Shown here: positions 28,730 to 37,187 of the stretch, in pieces
Layout: every line of letters begins with the position of its first letter
Numbering within the stretch: position 1 is the first letter of the stretch
Virus record (IMG/VR): IMGVR_UViG_3300025127_000046
Location: 1 to 56,264 of that record
Reading direction: 5' to 3' (one strand)
Length of the DNA stretch: 56,264 nucleotides
Origin: a virus
Made by a program: the position numbers and the translations under genes
Notes under the pieces: model-generated
The model's input: only the letters and a program-made list of their open reading frames with translations
What the model was told of the DNA's origin: nothing
The model's database searches: none

Positions 28730-30675
28730 TGAACTTTTCTTTAGAAAGAAAAATAAAAAGAAATGTCGTAGAGGACTATAAACTAAAACTTTCACAAACA
28801 GAAGATGAGCCTAATCTGCTCAATGCACAAATTTTGTCAAAAGAAGCAAAAATAGAATTCAAGAGCAGAAGTGAAAAAATAAGCTCTTTTAGCGATGTTA
28901 TACAAGTCAAATTGTCACCAAACATAGACGAAGACACTTTTAATTCTTTGGTCTCTGACTTGAACGAGGAACAGTTTACATTTCACAATATGAATTATTC
29001 CCTACCAGTAGAAAGTGACTTTTTGATTCCATATGAAGTTCATGGCAAAAGTCCGACAATCAAGATAGGCTCTAAGGTCAATTTTTATAATGAACAAATA
29101 GAAATAAATAATGAAATAAATGGCACACCGGATAGCATTTACAGACGGGCTGTAGACTTTGAAACAAAAAAATCGATTGATTTCTTTAGTGCTGCGAATA
29201 GAGGCGAAAACAACACGGGCAAAGACATTTTACATGAAAGTATTGATTTTGCCAATATAAATAGCAACAAGGAACTATACCCTTGTCATTCTGAAATAAC
29301 AATTTCTAGAAACGAAATAGAGGTATTTAGGCCAATACTAAAAGAATTGAAATTCTATTCATTGTTTATGAATGAAACGGAAAGAAAAATGAATAGAATT
29401 TTGTCATATTCCAATCAAAGAAACGAATCAGAGCAAAATTATCAATTCAATTTGTTAAATAATATAATCTCAAGTATGTCCGATGCTGATTTCAATGAAC
29501 ATCTTGTCTCTAGACAAGAATCAAGTACTATCAATTTTATTACAAAACTTGAGGCCTTAGGAAAACTACAAAAACAGTCATTATATAATTCTAATTATAA
29601 AAAACTTGTAGAAACAGGAGCAGTACCAGTTGAAACTATCTTTTATAAAATAACAAAATTTGAAGGGTTCCAAACAACAAACCCAGTAAAAAGTTTTATG
29701 GTACCGAATTATTCTGACGTGGTTAGTTTTATCGACACAGAGGTCAATTATAATAATAATTATACTTATTCTATAAGTGCATACGTTGTTGTTTATGGCG
29801 TCACATATTCCTACAACCTCGTTGATCAAAATTATGATTCTAGACAAGCAACTTTTGAGGTTAGGTCAGAGCCAAATCCTATTGTTACAAAAATTGATTT
29901 TATTTCTAAATCAATAACAATCTCAACTAACCCGCCATTATCACCTGACGTCAGATTTATTAACGAGTCTAGCAGCACTAACTTAATAAAAATGGCCTTT
30001 TTGATGAGAAAGGGGATTGAGAAAAAGTATTTCATAAACTTGTTAGAGCGAGACTCTATGCTAGAAATGAAGACAGATCCAGTAGACAATAAAGTAACTT
30101 TTGAAAACGCCATCGAGCCACTGACAGTACAGGTTATGCGATTAGACAAGAGGCCAAAATCAATTTATGATTTTAAAGACTCTATTGTGACAACAATTAC
30201 AAAGCAAGATGATGATTCAAGAAATATGGAGCTAATTATTCATAAAGAAAATATTTTTCCTAATAAAAAATATTATTACATTTTTAGGACGCAAAGCGTG
30301 ACGGGCATGGTCTCTAATCCATCACCGGTATATGAAGTAGAGTTGATAAAGGATTCTGATAAATCTAAAATTTCTGTGTCTATTATAAAAGTTGATATGG
30401 TAAAAGATTTTGATCCTACAAGAAAATTTAGGAACATGCTACAAGTCAAGCCTGCATTTATTCATACTGTACTTTTAGACAAAAGAGAGGACACATCTAC
30501 GATGCCTAACAGCAACACAGACCCTCTAAGTTTGTTCAGTCTTGGAAAGGCAGATTATCCAATTTGGGGTAGAAAATTCAAGATTCGAATCAAGTCAAAT
30601 GAAAGCGGGAAAATTTTAGATCTAAATCTAAATTTTAGTCTAATAAAGGAGCGAATCAAAGAAGATTTGTCATAA
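28729..30675 (+). CDS. Structural protein of the tail region, 648 aa, with fibronectin-like segments
   Basis: A 648-aa protein. The N-terminal 250 residues are charged and partly helical. Residues about 300-380 and 480-560 look like beta-sandwich repeats (ETIFYKITKFEGFQTT, then YNNNYTYSISAYVVVYG; and NIFPNKKYYYIFRTQSVTG), the alternation expected of fibronectin type III-like folds. No catalytic motif. It begins in the stop of the previous gene (TAATGA) and is the last gene before a candidate late promoter. Confidence 0.68.
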   Translation: MNFSLERKIKRNVVEDYKLKLSQTEDEPNLLNAQILSKEAKIEFKSRSEKISSFSDVIQVKLSPNIDEDTFNSLVSDLNEEQFTFHNMNYSLPVESDFLIPYEVHGKSPTIKIGSKVNFYNEQIEINNEINGTPDSIYRRAVDFETKKSIDFFSAANRGENNTGKDILHESIDFANINSNKELYPCHSEITISRNEIEVFRPILKELKFYSLFMNETERKMNRILSYSNQRNESEQNYQFNLLNNIISSMSDADFNEHLVSRQESSTINFITKLEALGKLQKQSLYNSNYKKLVETGAVPVETIFYKITKFEGFQTTNPVKSFMVPNYSDVVSFIDTEVNYNNNYTYSISAYVVVYGVTYSYNLVDQNYDSRQATFEVRSEPNPIVTKIDFISKSITISTNPPLSPDVRFINESSSTNLIKMAFLMRKGIEKKYFINLLERDSMLEMKTDPVDNKVTFENAIEPLTVQVMRLDKRPKSIYDFKDSIVTTITKQDDDSRNMELIIHKENIFPNKKYYYIFRTQSVTGMVSNPSPVYEVELIKDSDKSKISVSIIKVDMVKDFDPTRKFRNMLQVKPAFIHTVLLDKREDTSTMPNSNTDPLSLFSLGKADYPIWGRKFKIRIKSNESGKILDLNLNFSLIKERIKEDLS

Positions 30676-30679
30676 AGAC

Positions 30680-30687
30680 CTATTTAT
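30680..30687 (+). promoter_or_regulatory. CTATTTAT candidate late promoter element
   Basis: CTATTTAT lies in the 32-base gap, 20 bases before ATG 30708, with AAGGAG between. The spacing to the start matches the 10575 and 55038 copies. Confidence 0.5.
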
Positions 30688-30707
30688 AGTGATCAAGGAG
30701 ATATTAA

Positions 30708-31652
30708 ATGGCTTTTTTAGATAATAGTGGTGATATTATTTTAGATGTTGTACTAACAGACCATGGGAGAAAAGTGTTGTCAAAAGGAGATGGCTCTTTT
30801 CAAATTACAAAATTTGCAGTTGGAGATGAGGAAATTGATTATACTTTGTATAATACTTCTCATGCTAGCGGATCTGCTTATTATGATCTAGAAATTCTAC
30901 AAACACCAGTACTAGAGGCTTTTACTAACAATGCCTCTTCAATGAAGACAAAGCTAATTTCCATTCAGAATAACAATCTCTTGTATCTACCAGTTCTGAA
31001 ACTAAATGAAAACTATAATGACACACAAAGAAACACAAAAGGTGTTTATGTCGTGGCAGTAGATAGAGAGACTGAAGGTACTGACGCTGCTGGTACAATT
31101 AAAGCGATCGGTATTGATCAAAATGGAAAACATGTTGTTGGTGTTTTATTCGGAGAATCTTTTGAAAGCTCAAATAGCATCCGAGTTGATCAGGGAATAG
31201 ACAGCAGCGAAATTTCTCCGAAGCAATCCTCTTTGATGGACGGATTGATTGAAGATGTTTACATTTTACAAATTGACAATCGATTAGGGAGAATCGTTGA
31301 CTTAAATGGAAATAGAATCTCAGAAGATTACATCGACGATGATGATATAGCTTTTTACACAGTAGATGCATCAACTGGTTTAGTGGTCAACAACTCCGAT
31401 GATTCTACTTCTTCAACACAAACAATTTCTGGACCGAGAGGATCCATTTTACAATTCAAAATAGCAGCCTCGCTTGATTTGAACACTAGCACCTATTTGT
31501 TTACAAAGCTAGGTGGAACAGATACGATGCCGAGAAAAAGCGATGGTGCAAATACTAATGTTCGAATTATCGATACTCATGTTAGAGTAACAGGAATGGT
31601 CACAGGCTACACTTTAGACATTCCTGTTAGATTTGTAAAAACAATTACTTAA
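30708..31652 (+). CDS. Virion protein with LTxHGRKxLSKG N-terminus, paralogue of 25029
   Basis: A 314-aa protein starting MAFLDNSGDIILDVVLTDHG and RKVLSKGDGSFQITKFAVGD, followed by EEIDYTLYN. The N-terminal motif is shared with the protein at 25029 and is common in marine T4-like phages. The C-terminal part is a beta sandwich (RGSILQFKIAASLDLNTSTY, then VRVTGMVTGYTLDIPVRFVK). It may be an appendage or tail protein delivered in many copies, since it heads a separate operon with its own candidate late promoter and a good GGAG site. Function unknown. Confidence 0.72.
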   Translation: MAFLDNSGDIILDVVLTDHGRKVLSKGDGSFQITKFAVGDEEIDYTLYNTSHASGSAYYDLEILQTPVLEAFTNNASSMKTKLISIQNNNLLYLPVLKLNENYNDTQRNTKGVYVVAVDRETEGTDAAGTIKAIGIDQNGKHVVGVLFGESFESSNSIRVDQGIDSSEISPKQSSLMDGLIEDVYILQIDNRLGRIVDLNGNRISEDYIDDDDIAFYTVDASTGLVVNNSDDSTSSTQTISGPRGSILQFKIAASLDLNTSTYLFTKLGGTDTMPRKSDGANTNVRIIDTHVRVTGMVTGYTLDIPVRFVKTIT

Positions 31653-31667
31653 TAGAGAGAGAAAAAA

Positions 31668-32783
31668 ATGGCAGATAGCTTTTATAAAACACTAGACGGT
31701 GCAATTGATATTGTTGACACAAGGACACTATTACATGAAGCAATACCGTTGACTGGGACTATTGTTTCTGGTACTTATGGAACAAACAACATTAAAAATT
31801 TTGCTCACGGCATGTTTCAGTCCGTATATGATTATCCTTACCTTAGTTCTTCGGCTAATCATATTTTTGACATAACAATTGGAGTAGGTGCTTCCTCAGG
31901 TTTGGCTGCTAGCATCACGACCACAAATGGGCAAAAATCAAAGAAGAGAAACATTTACAATCAAATGGCACAATTACTAATGGGCTATGACCATACTGGT
32001 TCTGTTTTGCAGTTTGATGAAGATGGTAATATTGCTGGTGGCGGCACCAAAATGAACGATGTTGTCTTTCTAAACTTTTCACGCCTATTGGTAAAAGACG
32101 AGATAAAGAAAGGTTCTTTTTCGTTAGACCTTGGGGTCACTCCGGCATACGCTCCGGGATCACATATGGCAAAAAGAATAACAATCTCAGATCAAAGTGG
32201 ATCTAGTGGCTATCTTGTAAATTCCCCTGCTGGAGAATATGGCATTCTATATGCAACAAATAGTTCTGGCGTGACCGCTAATATTTTGAAAGCAAACCAA
32301 TCATATGCAGTTGGCCATATTTACTATCAAGCAGGGATCGCAGTTATTAGTTCCTCTGTATTCTTAAAACAATCAGATGGTGGGATCTTAAATAATAGTC
32401 ATTATTCACTAAGTATGTCAGGACCATCTACAACATCTGAAAACTTTAAGGCTGTCTTAACAGGATCGCAAATTTCAGGAGCAGCAGACAACATTAGGTC
32501 AAGAATATACAATATTCAATTCAACAACACAGTTGAGCTTAATTCTACAATTTATTTTTGCAGAATGAATCATAACGAATTCAATTATTCTACTAACCCA
32601 ACCTATCTCAACAATAGTAAATTGAGAGTAAAGACAAAGTCTACTGATTCTCCTGTTGCTTATATAACGACAATTGGTCTTTATAACGATAATAATGAAT
32701 TGATGGCGGTTGCTAAATTATCTGAACCTCTCAAGAAGGACCCAAGTCAAGAATACACAATTAGAGCCCGTTTAGATTATTAG
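31668..32783 (+). CDS. Tail appendage structural protein, paralogue of 32816
   Basis: A 371-aa beta-rich protein. It shares with its downstream neighbour an IKKGSFSLDL segment, followed by ASNSS-like strands, and an almost identical end: ITTIGLYNDNNELMAVAKLS here against ISKIGLYDKDKNLIGIAKVA there, followed by PLKKDPSQEYTIRARLDY. This marks a tandem duplication of a virion protein. An AGAGAGA ribosome-binding site precedes ATG 31668, fifteen bases after the preceding gene. Role unknown; fibre, whisker or decoration proteins are options. Confidence 0.72.
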   Translation: MADSFYKTLDGAIDIVDTRTLLHEAIPLTGTIVSGTYGTNNIKNFAHGMFQSVYDYPYLSSSANHIFDITIGVGASSGLAASITTTNGQKSKKRNIYNQMAQLLMGYDHTGSVLQFDEDGNIAGGGTKMNDVVFLNFSRLLVKDEIKKGSFSLDLGVTPAYAPGSHMAKRITISDQSGSSGYLVNSPAGEYGILYATNSSGVTANILKANQSYAVGHIYYQAGIAVISSSVFLKQSDGGILNNSHYSLSMSGPSTTSENFKAVLTGSQISGAADNIRSRIYNIQFNNTVELNSTIYFCRMNHNEFNYSTNPTYLNNSKLRVKTKSTDSPVAYITTIGLYNDNNELMAVAKLSEPLKKDPSQEYTIRARLDY

Positions 32784-32794
32784 ATCTCAATAAA

Positions 32795-32802
32795 CTAATT
32801 AT
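32795..32802 (+). promoter_or_regulatory. CTAATTAT, one-mismatch variant of the late-promoter octamer
   Basis: CTAATTAT lies in the 32-base gap between the two paralogous structural genes, 13 bases before ATG 32816, with GGGAGG between. It differs from CTATTTAT at one position and could be a weaker copy; a chance match is quite possible in AT-rich DNA. Confidence 0.25.
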
Positions 32803-32815
32803 TGGGAGGCTATCA

Positions 32816-33973
32816 ATGACATTTTACAAATTTGAAGAAGATGATTTATTTACAAACACTATAGAGGCTTATCCGCAATATTCTTTTTATATTCAGAGCG
32901 GATCACTTTATGTCGATAATATTCCGAATATTACAAGTTCAACCAATGCTAACATTCTAAATGTACCGCAGGGCGAGACTTCTTTATATGAAATGAACAT
33001 AAATCGCTCTAATAACTTTATTCATCCGTTTGTTATAAAGAACAGCAGCCGAGACAGTTTCAAGAAAATAAAAAAAGAGGTTTACAATTCAAGTCTGACA
33101 TTTGACGGCCAGACGGCTGCATCATCATACAGGATGTCTGCAAGCCTGTCGAGAGATTATTTCAGCACTACGACTAGATCTAGAATTCAAGCACTAAAGA
33201 ATAACTTCAAACATTACACTTACTTATCACCCCACTATCAGTATTCGTCATCACTTGGCGATAAAGCAACACAAAACATCAATCTAATCTCCATTCCTTC
33301 TATATTGTATGGCTCATCAATAAAAAAAGGCTCTTTATCGCTAAAATACTATATTTCTGGTAGTCTGGTAGGAGAGCTATCTGACTATAGAAGGAATGGA
33401 GATTTAGTTCAAGTTGGGCCTGCTGGTTCTACGGGATCCGGATCAGTGGCTGGTGTTGTTTTATACAATGAGGGGTTCGTCGCATTAACTGGCAGTTGGT
33501 CTCTTGATTCTCATTCTATTGCGTATGACACAACAGGCAACTCAAAGTGGGTACATTTTGGCTATGGTATCAAAAACAGTTCCGGCGTCAAGCCCACAAT
33601 CGCCAGTACAACTTTGTCTGCTAGTTTTCTGATGGAATACTCAGGAACTACTCATACACAAGTCTTGACAATGATGGCTCATTCGCCTTATGGTGAATTA
33701 AATCATTCTAATAATCCGACATTTGTATCATCGTCAAATAAATTCGAAATCACATCGGGATCACATCAGTTTGTAGAATCCCCAAAGGTAATAAAGAATG
33801 TTGTCTATTCTCAGTTTGCTGATGTGGAGCCGCAATTTAAAAAAGTTGTTTACATTTCAAAAATAGGACTGTATGACAAAGACAAAAACCTAATTGGTAT
33901 TGCAAAAGTAGCAACGCCTGTAAGAAAAACTGAGGAGCAATCATATACATTCAAGCTAAAATTAGACATTTAG
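32816..33973 (+). CDS. Tail appendage structural protein, paralogue of 31668
   Basis: A 385-aa protein related to its upstream neighbour through SIKKGSLSLKYYIS and a C-terminus with SKIGLYDKDKNLIGIAKVAT. It has an additional N-terminal domain beginning MTFYKFEEDDLFTNTIEAYP. GGGAGG precedes its ATG. It is the last gene of the structural block, and a strong sigma70-type promoter begins directly after its stop. Probably a virion surface or appendage protein. Confidence 0.72.
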   Translation: MTFYKFEEDDLFTNTIEAYPQYSFYIQSGSLYVDNIPNITSSTNANILNVPQGETSLYEMNINRSNNFIHPFVIKNSSRDSFKKIKKEVYNSSLTFDGQTAASSYRMSASLSRDYFSTTTRSRIQALKNNFKHYTYLSPHYQYSSSLGDKATQNINLISIPSILYGSSIKKGSLSLKYYISGSLVGELSDYRRNGDLVQVGPAGSTGSGSVAGVVLYNEGFVALTGSWSLDSHSIAYDTTGNSKWVHFGYGIKNSSGVKPTIASTTLSASFLMEYSGTTHTQVLTMMAHSPYGELNHSNNPTFVSSSNKFEITSGSHQFVESPKVIKNVVYSQFADVEPQFKKVVYISKIGLYDKDKNLIGIAKVATPVRKTEEQSYTFKLKLDI

Positions 33974-33976
33974 TAC

Positions 33977-34005
33977 TTGACAAGTGTATAATTATGTGTT
34001 ATAAT
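33977..34005 (+). promoter_or_regulatory. Consensus sigma70 promoter before the resolvase gene
   Basis: TTGACA at 33977-33982 and TATAAT at 34000-34005 are separated by exactly 17 bases; both hexamers match the consensus fully. The -35 is embedded in ACTTGACAA, shared with the promoters at 35700 and 45282. The expected start, about 34011-34013, falls at or just before the ATG at 34014. Host RNA polymerase should read this, which suggests early expression. Confidence 0.8.
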
Positions 34006-34013
34006 ATAGTATT

Positions 34014-34535
34014 ATGAAAGAAGTTGTTTTAGGATTAGATATCAGTACTAGTAAAGTTGGTCTTTGTGTAATGGATTATAAATTCAATCTATTAGAGACC
34101 ACGCTGATCAAGTTAAATACAAAAGAAGCACTAGAAGACAGGTGCCTACACATAGAAGAGTTTATTAACAATCTTGATTATAACATCAAAGATGTTTATG
34201 TCGAGTCTGCTTTTATAGCATTTTCCGGTGGAAAGACATCAGCAGTCACAATGAGCAAGCTACAGAGATTCAACGGAATGGTTTGCTTTATGATTAGAAA
34301 GCTGCTTGGCTTTATGGCAGTTCCATTGTCACCTGCTAAAGCAAGAGGGCTCGTTCATCTAAAAATAAAGCGTGGAGAAAACACCAAGCTAAGAGTGATT
34401 GAGCATGTTGAGCGTGCATTCCCAAAAGACTTTAATTATGAACTAACAAGACATGGAAACCCTAAGCCCGGCACCGATGATCGAGCGGATGCAATTGTCA
34501 TTGCATGGGCTGGCTTAAATCAAAAAAAGACCTAA
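34014..34535 (+). CDS. RuvC-like Holliday-junction resolvase
   Basis: A 173-aa protein of the RuvC/RNase H-like fold. Visible acidic residues are D9 in VLGLDIST, E64 in YVESA and D156/D159 in PGTDDRADAIVIAW, matching the metal-binding set of the resolvase fold. Length and spacing fit RuvC. It would cut four-way junctions during replication or before packaging; T4 uses an unrelated enzyme, gp49, for that. The gene begins immediately after a perfect promoter with no Shine-Dalgarno, so the message is probably leaderless. It is the first gene of the DNA-metabolism block. Confidence 0.82.
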   Translation: MKEVVLGLDISTSKVGLCVMDYKFNLLETTLIKLNTKEALEDRCLHIEEFINNLDYNIKDVYVESAFIAFSGGKTSAVTMSKLQRFNGMVCFMIRKLLGFMAVPLSPAKARGLVHLKIKRGENTKLRVIEHVERAFPKDFNYELTRHGNPKPGTDDRADAIVIAWAGLNQKKT

Positions 34536-34561
34536 TTAATGATTGATTGGAGTTATTGATT

Positions 34562-35692
34562 ATGAATTTTACATTGGAACAAGTACAACAAATCATTCAA
34601 GAGGAACTTGAAGATATTATCGCTGAGGATTGTTGGGATGGATATGAGCGTGTCGAAGGAACTGCTGAAGGTGCTCCCGGCTCTTGTCGCAAGAAGACTG
34701 ACGAAAGTATAAACGAAGAGCAGATTGACGAAGCAGAAATTTGCAAGAAAGGAAAAGATTGGGTTGATGGTAAGACAATCGGAGGCCAGAAGGTTAGCCG
34801 TGGTAAGGATGGAAAGTTCAACAACTGGTCTGCAAGAGCAGCACAAATTGCATCTAAATATTGCAAAGACCCTAACTACGGAAAAGGTAGAGGCAAGGAT
34901 TCTAAAAAGGAAGGAATCATCAGAGAAGAAGAAGGTGGCCTGAAAAAATGGGAAAGAGAAAACTGGACTCATTCAGATGGTTCGCCGTGTGGTGCACCCA
35001 AAGGAGGAGGCGACGGATCTGATAGTCGCTGCAAGCCAGCATCAAAATGGGCAAAAATGTCTTCTAAAGAAAAGAAGGCTGATAATGCGAAAAAGAAGCG
35101 TGGCACCGATAAAGGCAAGCAATATGTAAAATCTAATTATCCTGTAAAAAACGAATCACGTAAAAGGGTTATTGAAGTGCGTATAGTTAAAAAATCAAAA
35201 TTAAAAGAACAAAAAAATTGTGGCTGTGGTCAAGACCCATGCAAAACATATGGACTCCAAGAGCAATACATCAGAGAAGAAGAAATGAGCGATAAGGACA
35301 GAAAAGAGTTGGAGCAAATTCGAGATAAATTATATGGCGCTTCAAAAGCACATAAAGGCCAAGCAGATAAACTTGATGGCATATTGAAAGAAGAAGAATT
35401 AGAAGAAGCGGTGTATCAAGGAAGAACAGTTACGCTAAACAAGCCAATGCGTGGTGACGTTAAAAAATTCAAAGTTTATGTCAATTCTGGGAAAAAAGAC
35501 AAAGATGGTAAAGTAATAGCAAAGAAAGTTAATTTTGGTCACGGTGGAACCTCAGCTAAAGCCAAAGGCGAAAAGACAATGAAGATTAGAAAAAACAATC
35601 CGAAGGCTAGAAAAAACTTTAGAGCCCGTCACGGTTGCGATAATCCGGGACCAAAAACGAAAGCCAAATATTGGTCTTGCAAAAAGTGGTAA
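34562..35692 (+). CDS. Multi-module basic virion-type protein with capsid-targeting-like N-terminus
   Basis: A 376-aa protein, start ATG 34562 after TTGGAG. It begins MNFTLEQVQQIIQEELEDII, the shared N-terminal signature. A first Lys-rich module with conserved cysteines ends at I120-R-E122. A second holds the DUF5872-like stretch WTHSDGSPCGAPKGGGDGSD and ends at I237-R-E239. A short third module ends at L275-K-E277. The last is Lys/Arg-rich and ends in FRARHGCDNPGPKTKAKYWS, resembling small phage proteins of the DUF5754 type. The repeated [IL]-[RK]-EEE boundaries look like prohead-protease sites, so the product may be a polyprotein cut into basic, DNA-binding peptides inside the head. The cleavage is inference. 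Confidence 0.72.
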   Translation: MNFTLEQVQQIIQEELEDIIAEDCWDGYERVEGTAEGAPGSCRKKTDESINEEQIDEAEICKKGKDWVDGKTIGGQKVSRGKDGKFNNWSARAAQIASKYCKDPNYGKGRGKDSKKEGIIREEEGGLKKWERENWTHSDGSPCGAPKGGGDGSDSRCKPASKWAKMSSKEKKADNAKKKRGTDKGKQYVKSNYPVKNESRKRVIEVRIVKKSKLKEQKNCGCGQDPCKTYGLQEQYIREEEMSDKDRKELEQIRDKLYGASKAHKGQADKLDGILKEEELEEAVYQGRTVTLNKPMRGDVKKFKVYVNSGKKDKDGKVIAKKVNFGHGGTSAKAKGEKTMKIRKNNPKARKNFRARHGCDNPGPKTKAKYWSCKKW

Positions 35693-35699
35693 AAAATAC

Positions 35700-35727
35700 T
35701 TGACAAATTTTTCTAATAGGTTATATT
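35700..35727 (+). promoter_or_regulatory. Sigma70-type promoter before uvdE
   Basis: TTGACA at 35700-35705 and TATATT at 35722-35727, 16 bases apart, in the 57-base gap after the basic protein. The -35 context is ACTTGACAA as in the other two promoters. A GGAGG site follows at about 35740-35744 before ATG 35750. Confidence 0.7.
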
Positions 35728-35749
35728 GATATTAACATCGGAGGTCAAT

Positions 35750-36667
35750 ATGACAATAAACTTAGGATATGCATGTATCAACATGACATTACAAAAACAA
35801 AAGATCTGCTCTAATCGTGGCATGATCAAGCGCACTTTTAAATCTAAAGGTGTCGCATACGCATCAGAGCTAGCACTTATAAACGTGAAGGCTCTCAAAA
35901 AGATTATCGAGTGGAATAACACAAACGGCATCAAAGTCTATCGCATGACATCATGCCTGTTCCCTTGGTTCTCAGAATATGATATTTTTACTTTGCCAGA
36001 CATTGATGCTATTGCTGATATTTTGTCCGAAGCTGGTGAAATTGCAATGTCTGGCGGTCAACGTTTATCATTTCACCCCGGTCCCTTCAATTGTCTCGCA
36101 TCTCCAAGCGACGATGTGGTTCGCAAAACTATCGCAGAACTTGACGCACACTCGACGCAAATGGATCTTATGGGTTTGCCGGAATCTCCCCAAGCTAAAA
36201 TCAACATTCATGTCGGTGGTTCATATGGTGAACACGACAAAGCTCTTGCTAGATTCTGTAACAACTTTGCAAGACTGGCTCCAAACACACAAGCCAGACT
36301 CACTGTTGAGAACGATGATCGAGCCTCTCTGTATTCTACTAAAATGCTATACGACGGTGTGTTTTCTAAAGTTGGTGTTCCAATAGTTTTCGACTCACAT
36401 CATCATGAACTTGGTCCCCAAGATCTAGATTATCACGATGCGTTTTATCTTGCACGATCAACGTGGGACAAGATTGGTGTTAAGCAGATTTGTCATCATT
36501 CAAACTCTAAGAAAAAGTATGAGGACGAGTCAGTCAGAGCTAGTGCACATTCGGATTGGTACTATACGCCATTCGAAAACTACAAACAACCAGTCGATGT
36601 TGTGCTTGAGTGCAAGATGAAAGAGCAAGCGTTACTAAAATACAAAAAAGATTTTACATGCGTGTAG
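35750..36667 (+). CDS. uvdE: UV damage endonuclease UvdE
   Basis: A 305-aa TIM-barrel endonuclease of the UvdE family, near normal length. It opens with NLGYACINMTL, the family signature, and carries metal ligands in RLSFHPGPFNCL, KINIHVGGSYG, RLTVENDD, IVFDSHHHELGP, ICHHSNSKK and VVLECKMKE. UvdE nicks DNA directly 5' to pyrimidine dimers and some other lesions, an alternative to the T4 DenV glycosylase. I start at ATG 35750 because GGAGG lies six bases upstream; an ATA/ATT-type earlier start has no support. It has its own sigma70-type promoter and probably drives the array of small genes and the primase downstream. Confidence 0.93.
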   Translation: MTINLGYACINMTLQKQKICSNRGMIKRTFKSKGVAYASELALINVKALKKIIEWNNTNGIKVYRMTSCLFPWFSEYDIFTLPDIDAIADILSEAGEIAMSGGQRLSFHPGPFNCLASPSDDVVRKTIAELDAHSTQMDLMGLPESPQAKINIHVGGSYGEHDKALARFCNNFARLAPNTQARLTVENDDRASLYSTKMLYDGVFSKVGVPIVFDSHHHELGPQDLDYHDAFYLARSTWDKIGVKQICHHSNSKKKYEDESVRASAHSDWYYTPFENYKQPVDVVLECKMKEQALLKYKKDFTCV

Positions 36668-36837
36668 GCGATCTTGTTGTTTGGAAGCCTGACCTGCCCT
36701 TTCAATTCTCTAGAGATTATGGAATTGTCATTGAGGTTATTGATGGCTTTTTGGTCGGTGTTTTGTGGCTCGGCTCTACCGAAGTTTATTTAGAGCCAAT
36801 TAGGTATTTGGAGGTTATTTATGAAGAGGGCAATTAG
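36658..36837 (+). CDS. Small SH3-like protein, array member 1
   Basis: A 59-aa protein, MRVGDLVVWKPDLPFQFSRD with GIVIEV, VGVLWLGSTEV and a C-terminal LEVIYEEGN. The pattern VGDLV ... G-I-[VI] ... V-x-W ... LEV repeats in the following genes and suggests a small five-stranded SH3/KOW-like barrel. It starts inside the uvdE stop region. Its conserved LEV codons, TTGGAGGTT, double as the ribosome-binding site for the next gene. Function unknown. Confidence 0.72.
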   Translation: MRVGDLVVWKPDLPFQFSRDYGIVIEVIDGFLVGVLWLGSTEVYLEPIRYLEVIYEEGN

Positions 36838-37033
36838 TTCCATAAAGAAAGGTGCGCTTGTAAAAAAGAAGTACAATATTGACGAGGTTTTTGGCATCAC
36901 AACCTCAAATGTCGAATACCATAGTCCAATGAACAGCGGCACAGTTACCGCATATATTTGGGTTTTATGGGATGATGGTGACCACCACCTTTACAAAGTA
37001 GATATGTTGGAGGAAGTAAATGAAAGTAGGTGA
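36821..37033 (+). CDS. Small SH3-like protein, array member 2
   Basis: A 70-aa, somewhat diverged member: IKKGALVKKKYNIDEVFGIT, then SGTVTAYIWVLWDDGD and DMLEEVNESR. The G-x-L-V, V-x-W and L-E-x-V positions are kept. It overlaps member 1 by 17 bases and member 3 by 14; the last 14 bases encode NESR-stop here and MKVGD in the next frame. Confidence 0.68.
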   Translation: MKRAISSIKKGALVKKKYNIDEVFGITTSNVEYHSPMNSGTVTAYIWVLWDDGDHHLYKVDMLEEVNESR

Positions 37034-37187
37034 TTTAGTAAGAGTAAAAAATACGCCGTGGGATGATTTAGGAATTATTTTAGAAATAAACGGCAATTTC
37101 AAGTGGGCAGAAGTGCATTGGGTAACTTCCGGGTACATCTATGCTTTTTTTGCTGAAGACTTGGAGGTAGTAAATGGAAGTGGGTGA
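37020..37187 (+). CDS. Small SH3-like protein, array member 3
   Basis: A 55-aa protein: MKVGDLVRVKNTPWDDLGII, followed by LEINGNFKWAEVHWVTSG and FFAEDLEVVNGSG. ATG 37020 is preceded by TTGGAGGA. All scaffold positions of the array are present. Overlaps of 14 bases on both sides share the repeated junction sequence. Confidence 0.7.
   Translation: MKVGDLVRVKNTPWDDLGIILEINGNFKWAEVHWVTSGYIYAFFAEDLEVVNGSG

Noticed and set aside
33975-33986. Near-palindrome ACTTGACAAGT over the -35 as an operator
   Set aside because: The other two promoters of the same type have only ACTTGACAA followed by unrelated bases, so the symmetry is probably a chance effect of the shared flank.
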